From: Campylobacter concisus
GTDB taxonomy: Bacteria > Campylobacterota > Campylobacteria > Campylobacterales > Campylobacteraceae
Length of the DNA: 64,000 nt
Direction of reading: 5' to 3'
Assembly: GCF_003049735.1 (NCBI RefSeq)
Contig: NZ_PIRM01000002.1
Coordinates: 186,001 to 250,000 of the forward strand
The position numbers were made by a program, and so were the translations under genes. Below, piece after piece: positions 44,158-52,887 of the stretch (positions are counted from its first letter, which is position 1; every line of letters begins with the position of its first letter). The notes under the pieces are model-generated. The model saw only the letters and a program-made list of their open reading frames with translations, made no database searches and was not told the DNA's origin.

Positions 44158-45665
44158 TTTTCATTCTCCTTTATCTCATTTTTAAGTGGCCTCATCGCTG
44201 GGAAGAGCACAACATCGCGAATTGATTTTTTATCCGTTAAAAGCATCACGAGCCTATCGATGCCTATACCCTCGCCTGCAACTGGTGGCATGCCGTATCC
44301 TAGGGCCTTTACATAGTCCTCATCCATCTCGTGTGCCTCGTCATCGCCTGCGTTTTTAGCATCGATTTGAGCTTTAAAGCGGTTGTATTGATCGATTGGA
44401 TCGTTTAGCTCGTTAAAGCCATTTGCTAGCTCGCGACCAGCGATAAATAACTCAAATCTCTCAGCCACATCAGGATTTGCATCACTTCTTCTTGAAAGCG
44501 GGCTGATCGAAATCGGATAATCAATAACAAATGTTGGGTGTATAAGCTTACTCTCTACGTAGTTATCAAACAACTCAGCCTGCAAGTGACCAAGATCAAG
44601 CTTCTCATTTGCTTCAAGGCCATCAGCTCTTAGTTTTGCTAAAATTTTATCTTTATCGTTTATGATATTATCATCTAGTCCGCCGATCTCAACGAGAGCT
44701 TTTTTATAGCTTATTCGCTTAAATGGCTTACTAAAATCAATCTCCATGCCGTCAAAATTTACAACTTTTTCCATATCTAGCTTGTCTAAAATGACATTAA
44801 AAAGATCCTCTGTGATACCCATTAAATCGTGATAGTTATGGTATGCCCAGTAAAACTCTATACTTGTAAACTCAGGATTGTGAGTAAGATCCATACCTTC
44901 GTTCCTAAAATTTCTATTCATCTCATAAACAGCCTCAAAGCCACCTACTATAAGGCGTTTGAGGTATAACTCAGGTGCGATCCTTAGGTATCTCTCGACC
45001 CCAAGGGCATTGTGAAAAGTTATAAATGGCTTTGCGTTTGCACCGCCTGCTATTGGGTGTAGCATCGGTGTTTCAACTTCTAAAAAGCCTTTTTCTTCAA
45101 AAAATCTTCTAATCGTACTAATAATCACTGAGCGTCTTTTAAAATCAGCTCTAACTTCAGGGTTCATTATCATATCAAGGTATCTTTGGCGATATCTTGT
45201 CTCAACATCAACTAGTCCATGATACTTCTCAGGAAGTGGGCTTATCGACTTTGAAGCAAGGCTAAGCTCGCTTACATGCATAGAAAATTCGCCAGTTCTT
45301 GTTATAAATGCATAACCTCTAACATAGACGATATCACCTATCTCTACGTATTTTTTAACGATTTTAAACCATTCTGGATCAAGTGTTTTATTACTAAAGT
45401 AAATTTGTAAATTTCCATCTTCATCTTCAATATTTGCAAAAACCGCTTTTCCAGCATCACGAATGAGTTTTATTCTACCCGCAAGACCTACTAGCTGACC
45501 TTCGGCCTTTTTCTCTTCTGTATCATTAATGTAGTTAAATTTTAGTCTAAATTTAGAGATATTCATATCTCTTCTAAGAAAATGCGGATATGGATTAATA
45601 CCTAAATTTCTTAGTTCGTCTATGCTTTGTAGTCGTTGAATCTCATGTTGATTGTCAAATATCAC
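44154..45665 (-). CDS. lysS: Lysyl-tRNA synthetase (class II)
   Basis: A protein of 503 residues. An OB-fold anticodon-binding domain occupies about 55-155. The class II core has Arg-Arg-Phe-Phe (motif 1 area), Arg-Asn-Phe-Arg-Asn-Glu-Gly-Met (motif 2) and Gly-Glu-Gly-Ile-Gly-Ile-Asp-Arg-Leu (motif 3). The start is GTG, with AAGGGAAAG just upstream and the fur stop beside it. It lies in the gatC-aroE operon. Confidence 0.97.
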   Translation of the reverse strand: MIFDNQHEIQRLQSIDELRNLGINPYPHFLRRDMNISKFRLKFNYINDTEEKKAEGQLVGLAGRIKLIRDAGKAVFANIEDEDGNLQIYFSNKTLDPEWFKIVKKYVEIGDIVYVRGYAFITRTGEFSMHVSELSLASKSISPLPEKYHGLVDVETRYRQRYLDMIMNPEVRADFKRRSVIISTIRRFFEEKGFLEVETPMLHPIAGGANAKPFITFHNALGVERYLRIAPELYLKRLIVGGFEAVYEMNRNFRNEGMDLTHNPEFTSIEFYWAYHNYHDLMGITEDLFNVILDKLDMEKVVNFDGMEIDFSKPFKRISYKKALVEIGGLDDNIINDKDKILAKLRADGLEANEKLDLGHLQAELFDNYVESKLIHPTFVIDYPISISPLSRRSDANPDVAERFELFIAGRELANGFNELNDPIDQYNRFKAQIDAKNAGDDEAHEMDEDYVKALGYGMPPVAGEGIGIDRLVMLLTDKKSIRDVVLFPAMRPLKNEIKENEK

Positions 45666-45666
45666 C

Positions 45667-46134
45667 TTACTTTCCCTTTATATTATTTTTTGAGCATTTT
45701 TCACAAATTCCATAAAGCTGCATCATATGACCAGTTAGTTTAAAACCATGATCTTTTGCGATACTGATTTGTCTTTTTTCTATCATTGGATCTTCAAATT
45801 CTATGATAAGACCGCACTTTCTGCATATCATATGATCGTGATGTGGCTTTGTGGCAAGCTCAAATTTTTTGCCTTGTGAACCAAAGCTGATTGATGTCAC
45901 CATCTCTGATTCTTCAAGTAGATTTAGTGTTCTATAAACAGTTGCGATACCAATATTTAGCTCAGGGTGCGTTTCTTTTATAAAAAGATAAAGTCTTTCT
46001 GGAGTAAAGTGTTCGCCATTGTTATATAGCGTTTTTAGTAAAATTTCACGCTGTTTCGTATATTTCAAACCATTGTCGCGAAGCACTCTTTTGAATTTCT
46101 CAAGCAACGCATCATATTCTAAATTTTCTATCAT
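45667..46134 (-). CDS. fur: Ferric uptake regulator
   Basis: A protein of 155 residues. A winged-helix DNA-binding half (to about 90) includes Thr-Val-Tyr-Arg-Thr-Leu-Asn-Leu-Leu. The dimerisation half has His-His-Asp-His-Met and the zinc Cys pairs Cys-Arg-Lys-Cys and Cys-Glu-Lys-Cys. It represses iron uptake genes when Fe2+ is bound. Its location inside the gatC-pilT-cvpA-fur-lysS run means it is made with housekeeping genes; no clear separate promoter was seen. Confidence 0.94.
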   Translation of the reverse strand: MIENLEYDALLEKFKRVLRDNGLKYTKQREILLKTLYNNGEHFTPERLYLFIKETHPELNIGIATVYRTLNLLEESEMVTSISFGSQGKKFELATKPHHDHMICRKCGLIIEFEDPMIEKRQISIAKDHGFKLTGHMMQLYGICEKCSKNNIKGK

Positions 46135-46135
46135 T

Positions 46136-46747
46136 TTATTCCCCTTTTGTGATATTAGAGTCGGTATTTACACTAGCATTTGCATCCATTGAAATAAATG
46201 CATCAGTTTTATTTGTATCCATTGGTCTTGCCACTATCTCATCTAACTCACTTTTGATATTTTTAACATCAAGATTTGTTATCCATTTGCCAGTTTCTAT
46301 CAAAACCGGATAAACTTTACTGTTCGCAAAATAAGGAGCAATTATATTATTTAGCGAAGTGCCAGATATTACAGCAACTACTGCCGAAAATGTTAAGAAA
46401 ATTTTTCCACTTCCCATAACAAATCCACCAAGTCTATCCAAAAAACCAAGCCCACTTACTGAAACTATTTTTGATAAAAATTTACCAACTAGCAAGCAAA
46501 CTATCCAGAAAACTAGCCAAAGAGAGATAAATGCGACAAACTGTAAAAATGAAGGATTTTCAAATTTATATATATTTTTAGTTATAAACTCACCAGATAG
46601 ATCTGAAAATCTGCTAGCTATAATTAAACCTCCGATAAGTCCGATAAGTCCGAAAGCTTCTTTGATAAGTCCATTTAATATGCCTTTTATGCCAAGCATC
46701 AAGACAAGAGCAATAATAATAATATCAAACCACGTTACTAAATCCAT
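46136..46747 (-). CDS. cvpA: CvpA family membrane protein
   Basis: An inner-membrane protein of 203 residues with four hydrophobic segments in its first 160, opening Trp-Phe-Asp-Ile-Ile-Ile, as is typical of the CvpA family (colicin V production, and linked to envelope integrity). The C-terminal 45 residues are polar, rich in Asp, Asn and Ala, and unique. It overlaps the pilT-like gene by one base and precedes fur by one base. Confidence 0.85.
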   Translation of the reverse strand: MDLVTWFDIIIIALVLMLGIKGILNGLIKEAFGLIGLIGGLIIASRFSDLSGEFITKNIYKFENPSFLQFVAFISLWLVFWIVCLLVGKFLSKIVSVSGLGFLDRLGGFVMGSGKIFLTFSAVVAVISGTSLNNIIAPYFANSKVYPVLIETGKWITNLDVKNIKSELDEIVARPMDTNKTDAFISMDANASVNTDSNITKGE

Positions 46748-47886
46748 TATATAGTTCCTATTAAATTTTGAAGTTCTTGCTGACTAGTTGAATAAGCTAG
46801 CGCATTTTCTTTTGTAATCTTACCCTCTTTTAGCACTTTCATCAAAGCCTGAGTTTGCGTACTCATGCCAGTTTGTTGTTGATTTAGCTGCATCTGAGAG
46901 TAAATTTGATGTATTTTGTTTTCACGTATCAAGTTTGAGATAGCCATATTGTTTATTAAAATTTCATGCACCGCGCACCTTCCACCGCCTATCTTTGGGA
47001 TTAGACTTTGTGAAACGACAGCAGTTAGCGAAACGCTAAGCATATTTCTTACTTGTAATTGCTCACTTCCATCGAAACTATCAACGATCCTATTTATAGT
47101 TTGAATGGCTGAATTTGTGTGAAGTGTACCAAAGACTAAGTGTCCGGTCTCAGCCGCCGTGATAGCCGTTGAAATCGTCTCCCTATCTCTCATCTCGCCC
47201 ACAAGTATGATATCTGGATCTTCACGAACCGCAGATTTTAGAGCCCTTGAGTAAGAAGTTGCGTCAGTGCCGATATTTCTATGAGAAAATAGAGCTTTTT
47301 TATTGTTATGCACAAACTCGACTGGATCCTCAATTGTAATAATATGCTTTCTATAATTTAAATTTATCTCATTAAGCATGGCTGCAAGAGTTGTTGATTT
47401 ACCACTTCCTGTCGGTCCAGTAACCAAAATAAGACCTTTTTCACGCTTAATAATGTGTTTAAAAATTTGTGGGGCATTTAACTCATCAAGAGATGGGATA
47501 TTGATTGGGATTATACGAAAAGCGGCAGCTAAATCGCCATTCATGGTATAGTAATAGTTGCCACGAAAGCGGCCAATATCTGGAAGCTCAATCGCAAAGT
47601 CAAGCTCTTTATTATTCTTAAGCTCACTTTTTTGTTCATCAGTAATCAAAGAAAAACATAAATTCTCTATATCCTTGCCACTTAATATGCCAAAATCAAT
47701 GGGCTTTAAAGCACCGTCTACTCTTATTTGCGGCTCGGATCTTGAAACAAGGTGAAGATCGCTTGCCTTATCACTCACAACAGTTTTTAAAAGTGTTTTT
47801 ATATCGCCAGCAAGATTATTAAGGCTATTATCTTCTGATATTTTTACACTTAAATTCTTTGCTTGAAGCTGTTCGATTAGATCCAT
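46747..47886 (-). CDS. PilT-like type IV pilus/secretion ATPase
   Basis: An ATPase of 379 residues of the PilT/GspE class. Walker A is at 157-165 (Gly-Pro-Thr-Gly-Ser-Gly-Lys-Ser-Thr), followed by Ile-Glu-Asp-Pro-Val-Glu (Asp box), Gly-Glu-Met-Arg-Asp (Walker B) and His-Thr-Asn-Ser-Ala (His box). Length and the absence of a zinc-binding Cys tetrad point to PilT or PilU rather than GspE/PilB. The N-terminal 20 residues are atypical. No pilin, PilQ or PilC gene is near. It sits between gatC and cvpA, where C. jejuni, as I recall, has no such gene. Confidence 0.8.
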   Translation of the reverse strand: MDLIEQLQAKNLSVKISEDNSLNNLAGDIKTLLKTVVSDKASDLHLVSRSEPQIRVDGALKPIDFGILSGKDIENLCFSLITDEQKSELKNNKELDFAIELPDIGRFRGNYYYTMNGDLAAAFRIIPINIPSLDELNAPQIFKHIIKREKGLILVTGPTGSGKSTTLAAMLNEINLNYRKHIITIEDPVEFVHNNKKALFSHRNIGTDATSYSRALKSAVREDPDIILVGEMRDRETISTAITAAETGHLVFGTLHTNSAIQTINRIVDSFDGSEQLQVRNMLSVSLTAVVSQSLIPKIGGGRCAVHEILINNMAISNLIRENKIHQIYSQMQLNQQQTGMSTQTQALMKVLKEGKITKENALAYSTSQQELQNLIGTI

Positions 47887-47896
47887 ATTTTTACCA

Positions 47897-48184
47897 TTAT
47901 TCTATTATTTTTGGTACAGCAAAAAAATGCCCTTCACGTGAAGGAGCGTATTTCAAGATCGTATCAATCACATCACTTGGTCTTGGCTCATCTTCTCTTA
48001 AAGGCGTGCCACCTTTTATAGAGCTAACTACAGCTTCATCGCTACTTAGATCAAGTTCATTTAAAATATCAACAAAAGATACAATCTCGCTTAGTTGTTT
48101 TTTTACTTCTTCTCTTTTTTCATCATTAATTTGTAGTGCAGAGAGTTTTTCTAATTTATTTAAAAGAGTATCATCTATTTGCAT
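47897..48184 (-). CDS. gatC: Aspartyl/glutamyl-tRNA amidotransferase subunit C
   Basis: The small subunit (95 residues) of GatCAB, which converts misacylated Glu-tRNA-Gln and Asp-tRNA-Asn. The helical N-terminus with Leu-Leu-Asn-Lys-Leu-Glu-Lys-Leu-Ser-Ala-Leu, and Leu-Arg-Glu-Asp-Glu-Pro-Arg-Pro-Ser-Asp in the middle, are characteristic. It ends with Gly-His-Phe-Phe-Ala-Val-Pro-Lys-Ile-Ile-Glu, the standard GatC tail. It is first in the nine-gene minus-strand operon. gatA and gatB are not in the window. Confidence 0.93.
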   Translation of the reverse strand: MQIDDTLLNKLEKLSALQINDEKREEVKKQLSEIVSFVDILNELDLSSDEAVVSSIKGGTPLREDEPRPSDVIDTILKYAPSREGHFFAVPKIIE

Positions 48185-48217
48185 TATATAAGTAACCTTA
48201 TTAATTAATTTTGAGCC

Positions 48218-48223
48218 ATTATA
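48218..48223 (-). promoter_or_regulatory. -10 box for the gatC-aroE operon
   Basis: Minus-strand TATAAT preceded by GTGA (an extended -10), 33 bases before the gatC ATG. No other equally good site was seen inside the operon. Confidence 0.65.
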
Positions 48224-48268
48224 TCACATTCAAGCTTTAATTTTGGGATAGTTTTAATTTAATTATGT

Positions 48269-48274
48269 TAAAAT
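48269..48274 (+). promoter_or_regulatory. -10 box for the 48312-hisG run
   Basis: TAAAAT preceded by TATGT, 38 bases before the TTG start at 48312 and divergent from the gatC promoter. Confidence 0.5.
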
Positions 48275-48311
48275 CTGCGAATTAAAATTTTTTAAAAACA
48301 AAGGAAAAGCG

Positions 48312-48875
48312 TTGGCTATAAAAGAAGATCTAACACAGATAAAACAAGAGATTGGTGCTCAAGAACAGTTTTTAGAAAGCATGATCAAAGGTGAGCGTTT
48401 CTTTAGAAAGTATAAAAAATTTATGATAATTACCATTATTGTTGCTGTCATTGCAATTATTGGATTTTATTCGAACAAAATAATAAATGATAATAGAATT
48501 GAAGATGCAAATTTGGCTTACTCAAAGCTCATTTTAAATCCAAACGATGCAAATGCCTTAAGCATTTTAAAAGAAAAAGAACCAAATTTATATGCGCTTT
48601 TTTCACTTCAGCAAAAGCTTTATAAAAATGAAACAAATGGCATTAGTGAGCTTGCAAATTTAAAAGTAAATCCTATAGTAAAAGATATTATTCTTTCACA
48701 AAATGGTAATGCAAACACTCAAATTTTAAGCGAATATAGCACGCTCTTAAAAGGCTTTGAGCTTTTAAAACAAAACAAAATCAAAGAAGCAAATGATGAG
48801 TTTAATAAAATTTCACTCGACTCTCAACTTCAAACTTTAGTTAAAAATTTAAAACACTATCAGGGAATAAAATAA
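48312..48875 (+). CDS. Single-pass membrane protein, TPR-like, function unknown
   Basis: A protein of 187 residues. The start is TTG with AAGGAAAA just before it. Residues 1-35 are polar and cytoplasmic, 37-53 are one membrane span, and the rest is a helical periplasmic domain with a repeating helix pattern like the YfgM/TolA-type tetratricopeptide proteins. It is followed by a beta-propeller lipoprotein (one-base overlap, TAATG), the same order as yfgM-bamB in other proteobacteria, which suggests a role at the outer-membrane assembly machinery. That is an inference from layout. Confidence 0.65.
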   Translation: MAIKEDLTQIKQEIGAQEQFLESMIKGERFFRKYKKFMIITIIVAVIAIIGFYSNKIINDNRIEDANLAYSKLILNPNDANALSILKEKEPNLYALFSLQQKLYKNETNGISELANLKVNPIVKDIILSQNGNANTQILSEYSTLLKGFELLKQNKIKEANDEFNKISLDSQLQTLVKNLKHYQGIK

Positions 48876-49882
48876 TGAAAAAAATTACTCTTTTCTTGGC
48901 TTTTGCCTTGGCTTTAGTTTTAAGCGGATGTGGCACAAAAAGACAATATTTCGAGCCAGCTCAAACCTCTGGCAAAATTTCTTTGTCAAAAGATATGCCA
49001 TCTTATATCAAATCAACAAATGCAAATGGTGCCACTCTTGATAACGGCAATATTATCACCAAAAACGGCCTAAATACAAACATTAAGTTGCCTGAAAATT
49101 TTAATTTCTTAAATGAAAACAACGGCTTTACCATCTCAGCTAGTATAAATGGCGATCTAAATGTGACAGATCCTAACGGACGCAGCGTTTATAGTAATAA
49201 ATTTCCAACAGCAATCGTTGCTGCCTCTCTTGATCAAAACCTATTAGCAGCTATCAGCGCGGCAAACCACATCTATCTAATAGACATAAATACCGCAACA
49301 ACAATAATGGAATATAGCTCGTCTAATATAGCTGCGGTTGATTCAAGGGTCGTAGCGCCATTTTTTATGAGCTCACTTATTGTCTATCCGGCATTAGATG
49401 GCAAAATTTACATAGTGCAAAAAGAGACTGGTAGAATTTTACGTGACGTGGTCGTAAGCTCTGAAAATTTCTTTAATAACATCATATTCTTAGGCGTTGA
49501 GGGCGATAATCTAATTGCAGCAACAGCTAAAAAACTTATCGTCATTAATCCAAGCCAAACAGTTTATTATGACGGTGAGATCAAAGATGTACTAGTTAAT
49601 AACGATGAAATTTATATCTTTAAAAAAGATGGTACGATTGTAAGAACAAATCTTATGCTAAAAGAGCAAAATAAAGTAAATTTCAAATTTGCCATCTTCT
49701 CAGCAGCCACTATTATCAATAATAAGCTCTACGTAATCGAAAAAACAGGCTACGTTATAAAAACAAATTTAGACCTCAGTGGAGCTGAAATTTATGAATT
49801 TAGCGATGAGATAAAAGATAAAAGCTTTATGGGCAATGGTGCCTTTTATTATGATAATGAACTTGTTAATTTAGGGCAATGA
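48875..49882 (+). CDS. Lipoprotein with PQQ-like beta-propeller repeats (BamB-like)
   Basis: A protein of 335 residues. The signal ends in Leu-Ser-Gly-Cys, with Cys19 lipidated. The mature part is beta-rich, with repeated Asn-Gly and Lys-Asp-Gly turns and short propeller-blade patterns such as Gly-Lys-Ile-Tyr-Ile-Val-Gln-Lys-Glu-Thr-Gly. It resembles BamB, a scaffold of the outer-membrane BAM complex, and follows a YfgM-like gene. Identity to BamB cannot be judged by eye. It overlaps the next gene by 4 bases. Confidence 0.7.
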   Translation: MKKITLFLAFALALVLSGCGTKRQYFEPAQTSGKISLSKDMPSYIKSTNANGATLDNGNIITKNGLNTNIKLPENFNFLNENNGFTISASINGDLNVTDPNGRSVYSNKFPTAIVAASLDQNLLAAISAANHIYLIDINTATTIMEYSSSNIAAVDSRVVAPFFMSSLIVYPALDGKIYIVQKETGRILRDVVVSSENFFNNIIFLGVEGDNLIAATAKKLIVINPSQTVYYDGEIKDVLVNNDEIYIFKKDGTIVRTNLMLKEQNKVNFKFAIFSAATIINNKLYVIEKTGYVIKTNLDLSGAEIYEFSDEIKDKSFMGNGAFYYDNELVNLGQ

Positions 49883-50211
49883 ACCAAAAAATTTGGGAGC
49901 TTTTTGAAGCCAAAAAAATCCTTTTAAAAGATATCAAAGCACTTAATACAAGTGAATTTAGCACAAAAAAGACGCTTGATATCTTTTGGGGAGTGGACAA
50001 TAAGAGCTTTTACAATCTTGTCTTTTTAAGAACAGCAAAAAGTAGATTGCTACGCAAAGAGGCTTTGGAACTTGAAGAAATTTCTAAAAAGATAGAGGCA
50101 AAATTCCAAATAAATCTAAGAAAAAAAACTATATTTTATAGCTCAGAAATTTGTTCTAAAGCCTTAAAAGAACTACAAGACAATAATTGGCGATGTTATG
50201 ATTTTGTGTAA
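49879..50211 (+). CDS. Small conserved hypothetical protein
   Basis: A soluble protein of 110 residues, mainly helical and rich in Lys, Glu and Leu, with no motif I recognise. It overlaps the lipoprotein gene by 4 bases and coaX by 14, in the same order as I recall between the lipoprotein gene and coaX in C. jejuni, so it is a real conserved gene of unknown function. Confidence 0.7.
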   Translation: MNQKIWELFEAKKILLKDIKALNTSEFSTKKTLDIFWGVDNKSFYNLVFLRTAKSRLLRKEALELEEISKKIEAKFQINLRKKTIFYSSEICSKALKELQDNNWRCYDFV

Positions 50212-50827
50212 TATAGGCAATACAAACGCTACATTTTTAGAAGGTGGCAAAATCTCACGTATGAAAATTTCTGAGTTTAAAAGCTATAAGCCAGAAAAAA
50301 AAGTATATTTTATATCCGTAAATGATGAAATTTTAAATATTTTAAAAGATAATAAAATGTTTGTAAATTTAGAACCATTTTTTACTATTGATACGATATA
50401 TCAGGGTCTAGGCGTAGATAGAATCGCTGCATGTTACTCTATAAATAATGGCGTAATTGTTGATGCTGGAAGTGCGATAACAGTTGATATTATGGCAAAC
50501 TCTATCCATCTTGGAGGATATATCTTGCCAGGCATTTCAAGTATGCTAAATGCTTACAAAAGCATCTCGCCACGACTTGATATCACTATAAATTCGCAAA
50601 TTGACATAGATGCTCTACCACAAAAAACAGCCGATGCCGTGAGTTATGGCATTATTAAACCGATAATAACTCTACTAGATAAACTAGCCGGTGACAAAAA
50701 AGTCTATTTTACTGGTGGAGATGGCGACTTTTTGTCAAAATTTTTTAAAAATGCTATTTGCGACAAGATGCTAGTTTTTCGTGCCATGCAAAAGCTAATA
50801 ACTGAAAAGAAAGATATGATAATATGA
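50198..50827 (+). CDS. coaX: Type III pantothenate kinase
   Basis: A protein of 209 residues of the actin-like fold, the first step of coenzyme A synthesis. The opening Cys-Asn-Ile-Gly-Asn-Thr-Asn-Ala is the phosphate loop; Gly-Val-Asp-Arg-Ile-Ala-Ala-Cys and Val-Asp-Ala-Gly-Ser-Ala-Ile-Thr-Val-Asp are the pantothenate and metal sites; Thr-Gly-Gly-Asp-Gly comes later. It is shorter than the usual 250 residues, as in campylobacters. It overlaps hisG by 4 bases. Confidence 0.92.
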   Translation: MILCNIGNTNATFLEGGKISRMKISEFKSYKPEKKVYFISVNDEILNILKDNKMFVNLEPFFTIDTIYQGLGVDRIAACYSINNGVIVDAGSAITVDIMANSIHLGGYILPGISSMLNAYKSISPRLDITINSQIDIDALPQKTADAVSYGIIKPIITLLDKLAGDKKVYFTGGDGDFLSKFFKNAICDKMLVFRAMQKLITEKKDMII

Positions 50828-51432
50828 TAACAGTAGCACTACCAAAGGGAAGAATAGCCGAGGCAACACTAGAAATTTTTAGAAAAATTTTTGGTTCAAG
50901 TTTTTTATTTGAAGATAGAAAATTAATCCTTGAAGAAGGAAATTTTAGATTTTTAATGGTTCGCAACCAAGATATCCCAACTTACGTCACTGAAGGTGCA
51001 GCTGATATCGGTGTAGTGGGGCTCGACGTGCTTGAAGAGCACAAGCCAAATGTTGTAAGGCTACTGGATTTAAAAATCGGCCAATGCAAAGTTTGCATTG
51101 GCATAAAAAACGACTCTGAACTAGACCTAAACCAGCCAGAGCTAAAAATAGCTACAAAAATGCCAAATATAACAAGAAATTATTTTACAAAACAAGCCGT
51201 AGCTGTAAAGATCATCAAGCTTTATGGCTCGATCGAACTTGCACCATTAGTTGGCTTAAGCGACGCGATAGTTGATGTAGTCGAGACTGGCTCAACCATG
51301 AAACAAAATGGGCTAAAGATCGCTGGTGATATCATGCAAAGCTCAGCTTATCTAATAGCAAATAAAAATAGCTTTATTATTAAAAAAGATGAGATTTTAG
51401 AGCTTTATAAAAAAATCAAAGAAGAAATTTAA
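50824..51432 (+). CDS. hisG: ATP phosphoribosyltransferase, short form
   Basis: A protein of 202 residues, the first enzyme of histidine synthesis. Ala-Leu-Pro-Lys-Gly-Arg opens it, Asp-Ile-Gly-Val-Val-Gly-Leu-Asp is the substrate site, and Glu-Thr-Gly-Ser-Thr-Met is the PRPP loop. It ends where long HisG proteins go on to a regulatory ACT-like domain, so this is the short HisG(S) type, which normally works with HisZ. No hisZ lies in the window. It is last in the run. Confidence 0.93.
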   Translation: MITVALPKGRIAEATLEIFRKIFGSSFLFEDRKLILEEGNFRFLMVRNQDIPTYVTEGAADIGVVGLDVLEEHKPNVVRLLDLKIGQCKVCIGIKNDSELDLNQPELKIATKMPNITRNYFTKQAVAVKIIKLYGSIELAPLVGLSDAIVDVVETGSTMKQNGLKIAGDIMQSSAYLIANKNSFIIKKDEILELYKKIKEEI

Positions 51433-51589
51433 AGCTCTTCTCTCTTATCATAAAGCACAAAATTTCTCTAATTATAAAGTCCGACTATTCGCTTATAAAT
51501 TTCTTTAGAATAACGTATTGGTAATTATTTGCATACTTTTTATATTAATTTATCTTAATAGATTGGTACTTATCCAAAGAGTGATCTAA
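51433..51589. other. Intergenic stretch after hisG
   Basis: AT-rich sequence with stops in all frames. No hairpin with a T-tract follows hisG, and no promoter is clear. Confidence 0.4.
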
Positions 51590-52010
51590 ATATTACAAAA
51601 GATAGTAGTTTCTGACGAGCTAAGAGCCAAACATAAGCTAAAGCCTCTCATCACAAACATCTAGCTTTGATTGTATTGCTTGCCACCAAAATCAAGGCGA
51701 TAATCCTAGCAAATTTAAAGAGATAGGTGACAATGGCTACACTAGCTGCCATACAAATATGATAGGTAGCAATAAAATATCAGCACAAGCTCAAAAGATG
51801 TATACTCACTATAAAAAATTCTTGGCAGTAACAAAAAACTAAAATTTGTAAGTTGCCACTATGAAGCAGGACATAGCGCTGGCTTTATAAATTACCTTGA
51901 ATACTGGAAGCCAACATATAAAATTTATGAGAAGAAAATGCTAAAGCAAAAAATCAATACTAAGAAAAAAATTCTTCAAAGATGACTATAAACCTATAAA
52001 AAAGGAATAG
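51590..52010 (+). pseudogene. Decayed multihaem cytochrome c gene
   Basis: Coding text is visible in pieces over three frames. One piece holds an intact haem motif, Cys-Ile-Ala-Cys-His, at 51672-51686. Then Tyr-Thr-Ser-Cys-His (around 51741-51752) and, after a frame change, Phe-Val-Ser-Cys-His (around 51845-51859) follow; each is one base change from Cys-x-x-Cys-His. A further shift in an A run near 51970 restores a natural end at 52008-52010. An Lys/Tyr/Trp-rich tail follows the last motif. The gene encoded a periplasmic electron carrier or reductase fragment; the family is not identified. Confidence 0.7.
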
Positions 52011-52092
52011 AATTTTTTAAAATAAAATACTGACAAGAATAATACAAAACCTGTTGGTGGTTTTTGACGGGATAAATCTAAACTTTCTTATT

Positions 52093-52123
52093 AATCAGGC
52101 AAGTAATTTAAGCTTGCCTGATT
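52093..52123. terminator. Strong hairpin downstream of the cytochrome remnant
   Basis: A perfect 11-bp stem: 52093-52103 pairs with 52113-52123, with a 9-base loop. Short T-runs lie on the plus side and A/T-rich DNA on the other. It may be the old terminator of the decayed gene, and could also end the minus-strand tsf run. The bases to 52242 show nothing else. Confidence 0.6.
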
Positions 52124-52242
52124 TTACCTATTACATAAAGCTTTTTAATACAAATTTTTTATTATAAAGATATAGATAAATCTAAATTGGAAAAATTTAT
52201 AAAAATATTAAAGATAAAATAATAAATTTTAGTTTTTAAATT

Positions 52243-52887
52243 TTAAGAAATTTGCACAAGTTCTTTGTTCTCAAGCTTGTATGAGCTATCGCATTTTGCT
52301 GCTAAATCGTTGTCGTGAGTGACTAGAGCAAGGGCGGCATTGTTTTCATTTATATAGTCAAATAAAACTTGCATCACCTCATTTGCAGTTTGCTTGTCAA
52401 GGTTACCCGTTGGCTCGTCTGCAAAGATGATCTTTGGCTTTTTAGTAAGCACTCTAGCGATACTAACGCGCTGCTGCTGACCACCACTTAGTTCGCCAAC
52501 TTTTTGGTTCATAACGCTTGAAATTTTAAGCGCTTCAAGATCATTTTTTTCTATCTTTTCACCAGATAAGATGCTTGCAAGCTCAATATTCTCATAAGCG
52601 CTAAATCCTTTAAAAAGATAGTGTGACTGGAAAATAATGCCAAAATGAAGCCTTCTAATAGCCAAAAGCTCGTTTTGAGAAAGCTCATAGATCGATCTAT
52701 CTTGATAGATGACCTCGCCAAAATTTGGTTTTAAAAGTGTTGAAAGTATATGTAAAAGTGTTGACTTGCCGCAGCCGCTAACGCCGGTTATCGCGATGCT
52801 TTGTTTTTGATTGAGAGTTAAATTTATATTGTTAAAGAGCGTATAATCATACGCAAAGCCTAGATTAGACGCTCTTAAAATTTCCAT
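52243..52887 (-). CDS. ABC transporter ATP-binding protein (LolD/FtsE-like)
   Basis: A protein of 214 residues. Walker A is Gly-Val-Ser-Gly-Cys-Gly-Lys-Ser-Thr at 35-43, the signature is Leu-Ser-Gly-Gly-Gln-Gln-Gln-Arg, and Walker B is Ile-Ile-Phe-Ala-Asp-Glu-Pro-Thr-Gly-Asn. This small MacB/LolD/FtsE class pairs with FtsX- or LolCE-type membrane proteins; none is adjacent. It starts at the base where tsf ends, as in C. jejuni after rpsB-tsf. Confidence 0.85.
   Translation of the reverse strand: MEILRASNLGFAYDYTLFNNINLTLNQKQSIAITGVSGCGKSTLLHILSTLLKPNFGEVIYQDRSIYELSQNELLAIRRLHFGIIFQSHYLFKGFSAYENIELASILSGEKIEKNDLEALKISSVMNQKVGELSGGQQQRVSIARVLTKKPKIIFADEPTGNLDKQTANEVMQVLFDYINENNAALALVTHDNDLAAKCDSSYKLENKELVQIS

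Noticed and set aside
52020..52170. An open frame of about 48 codons crossing the hairpin near 52100
   Set aside because: It has no proper start, and its sequence is constrained by the perfect hairpin. It looks like a chance opening in AT-rich DNA.
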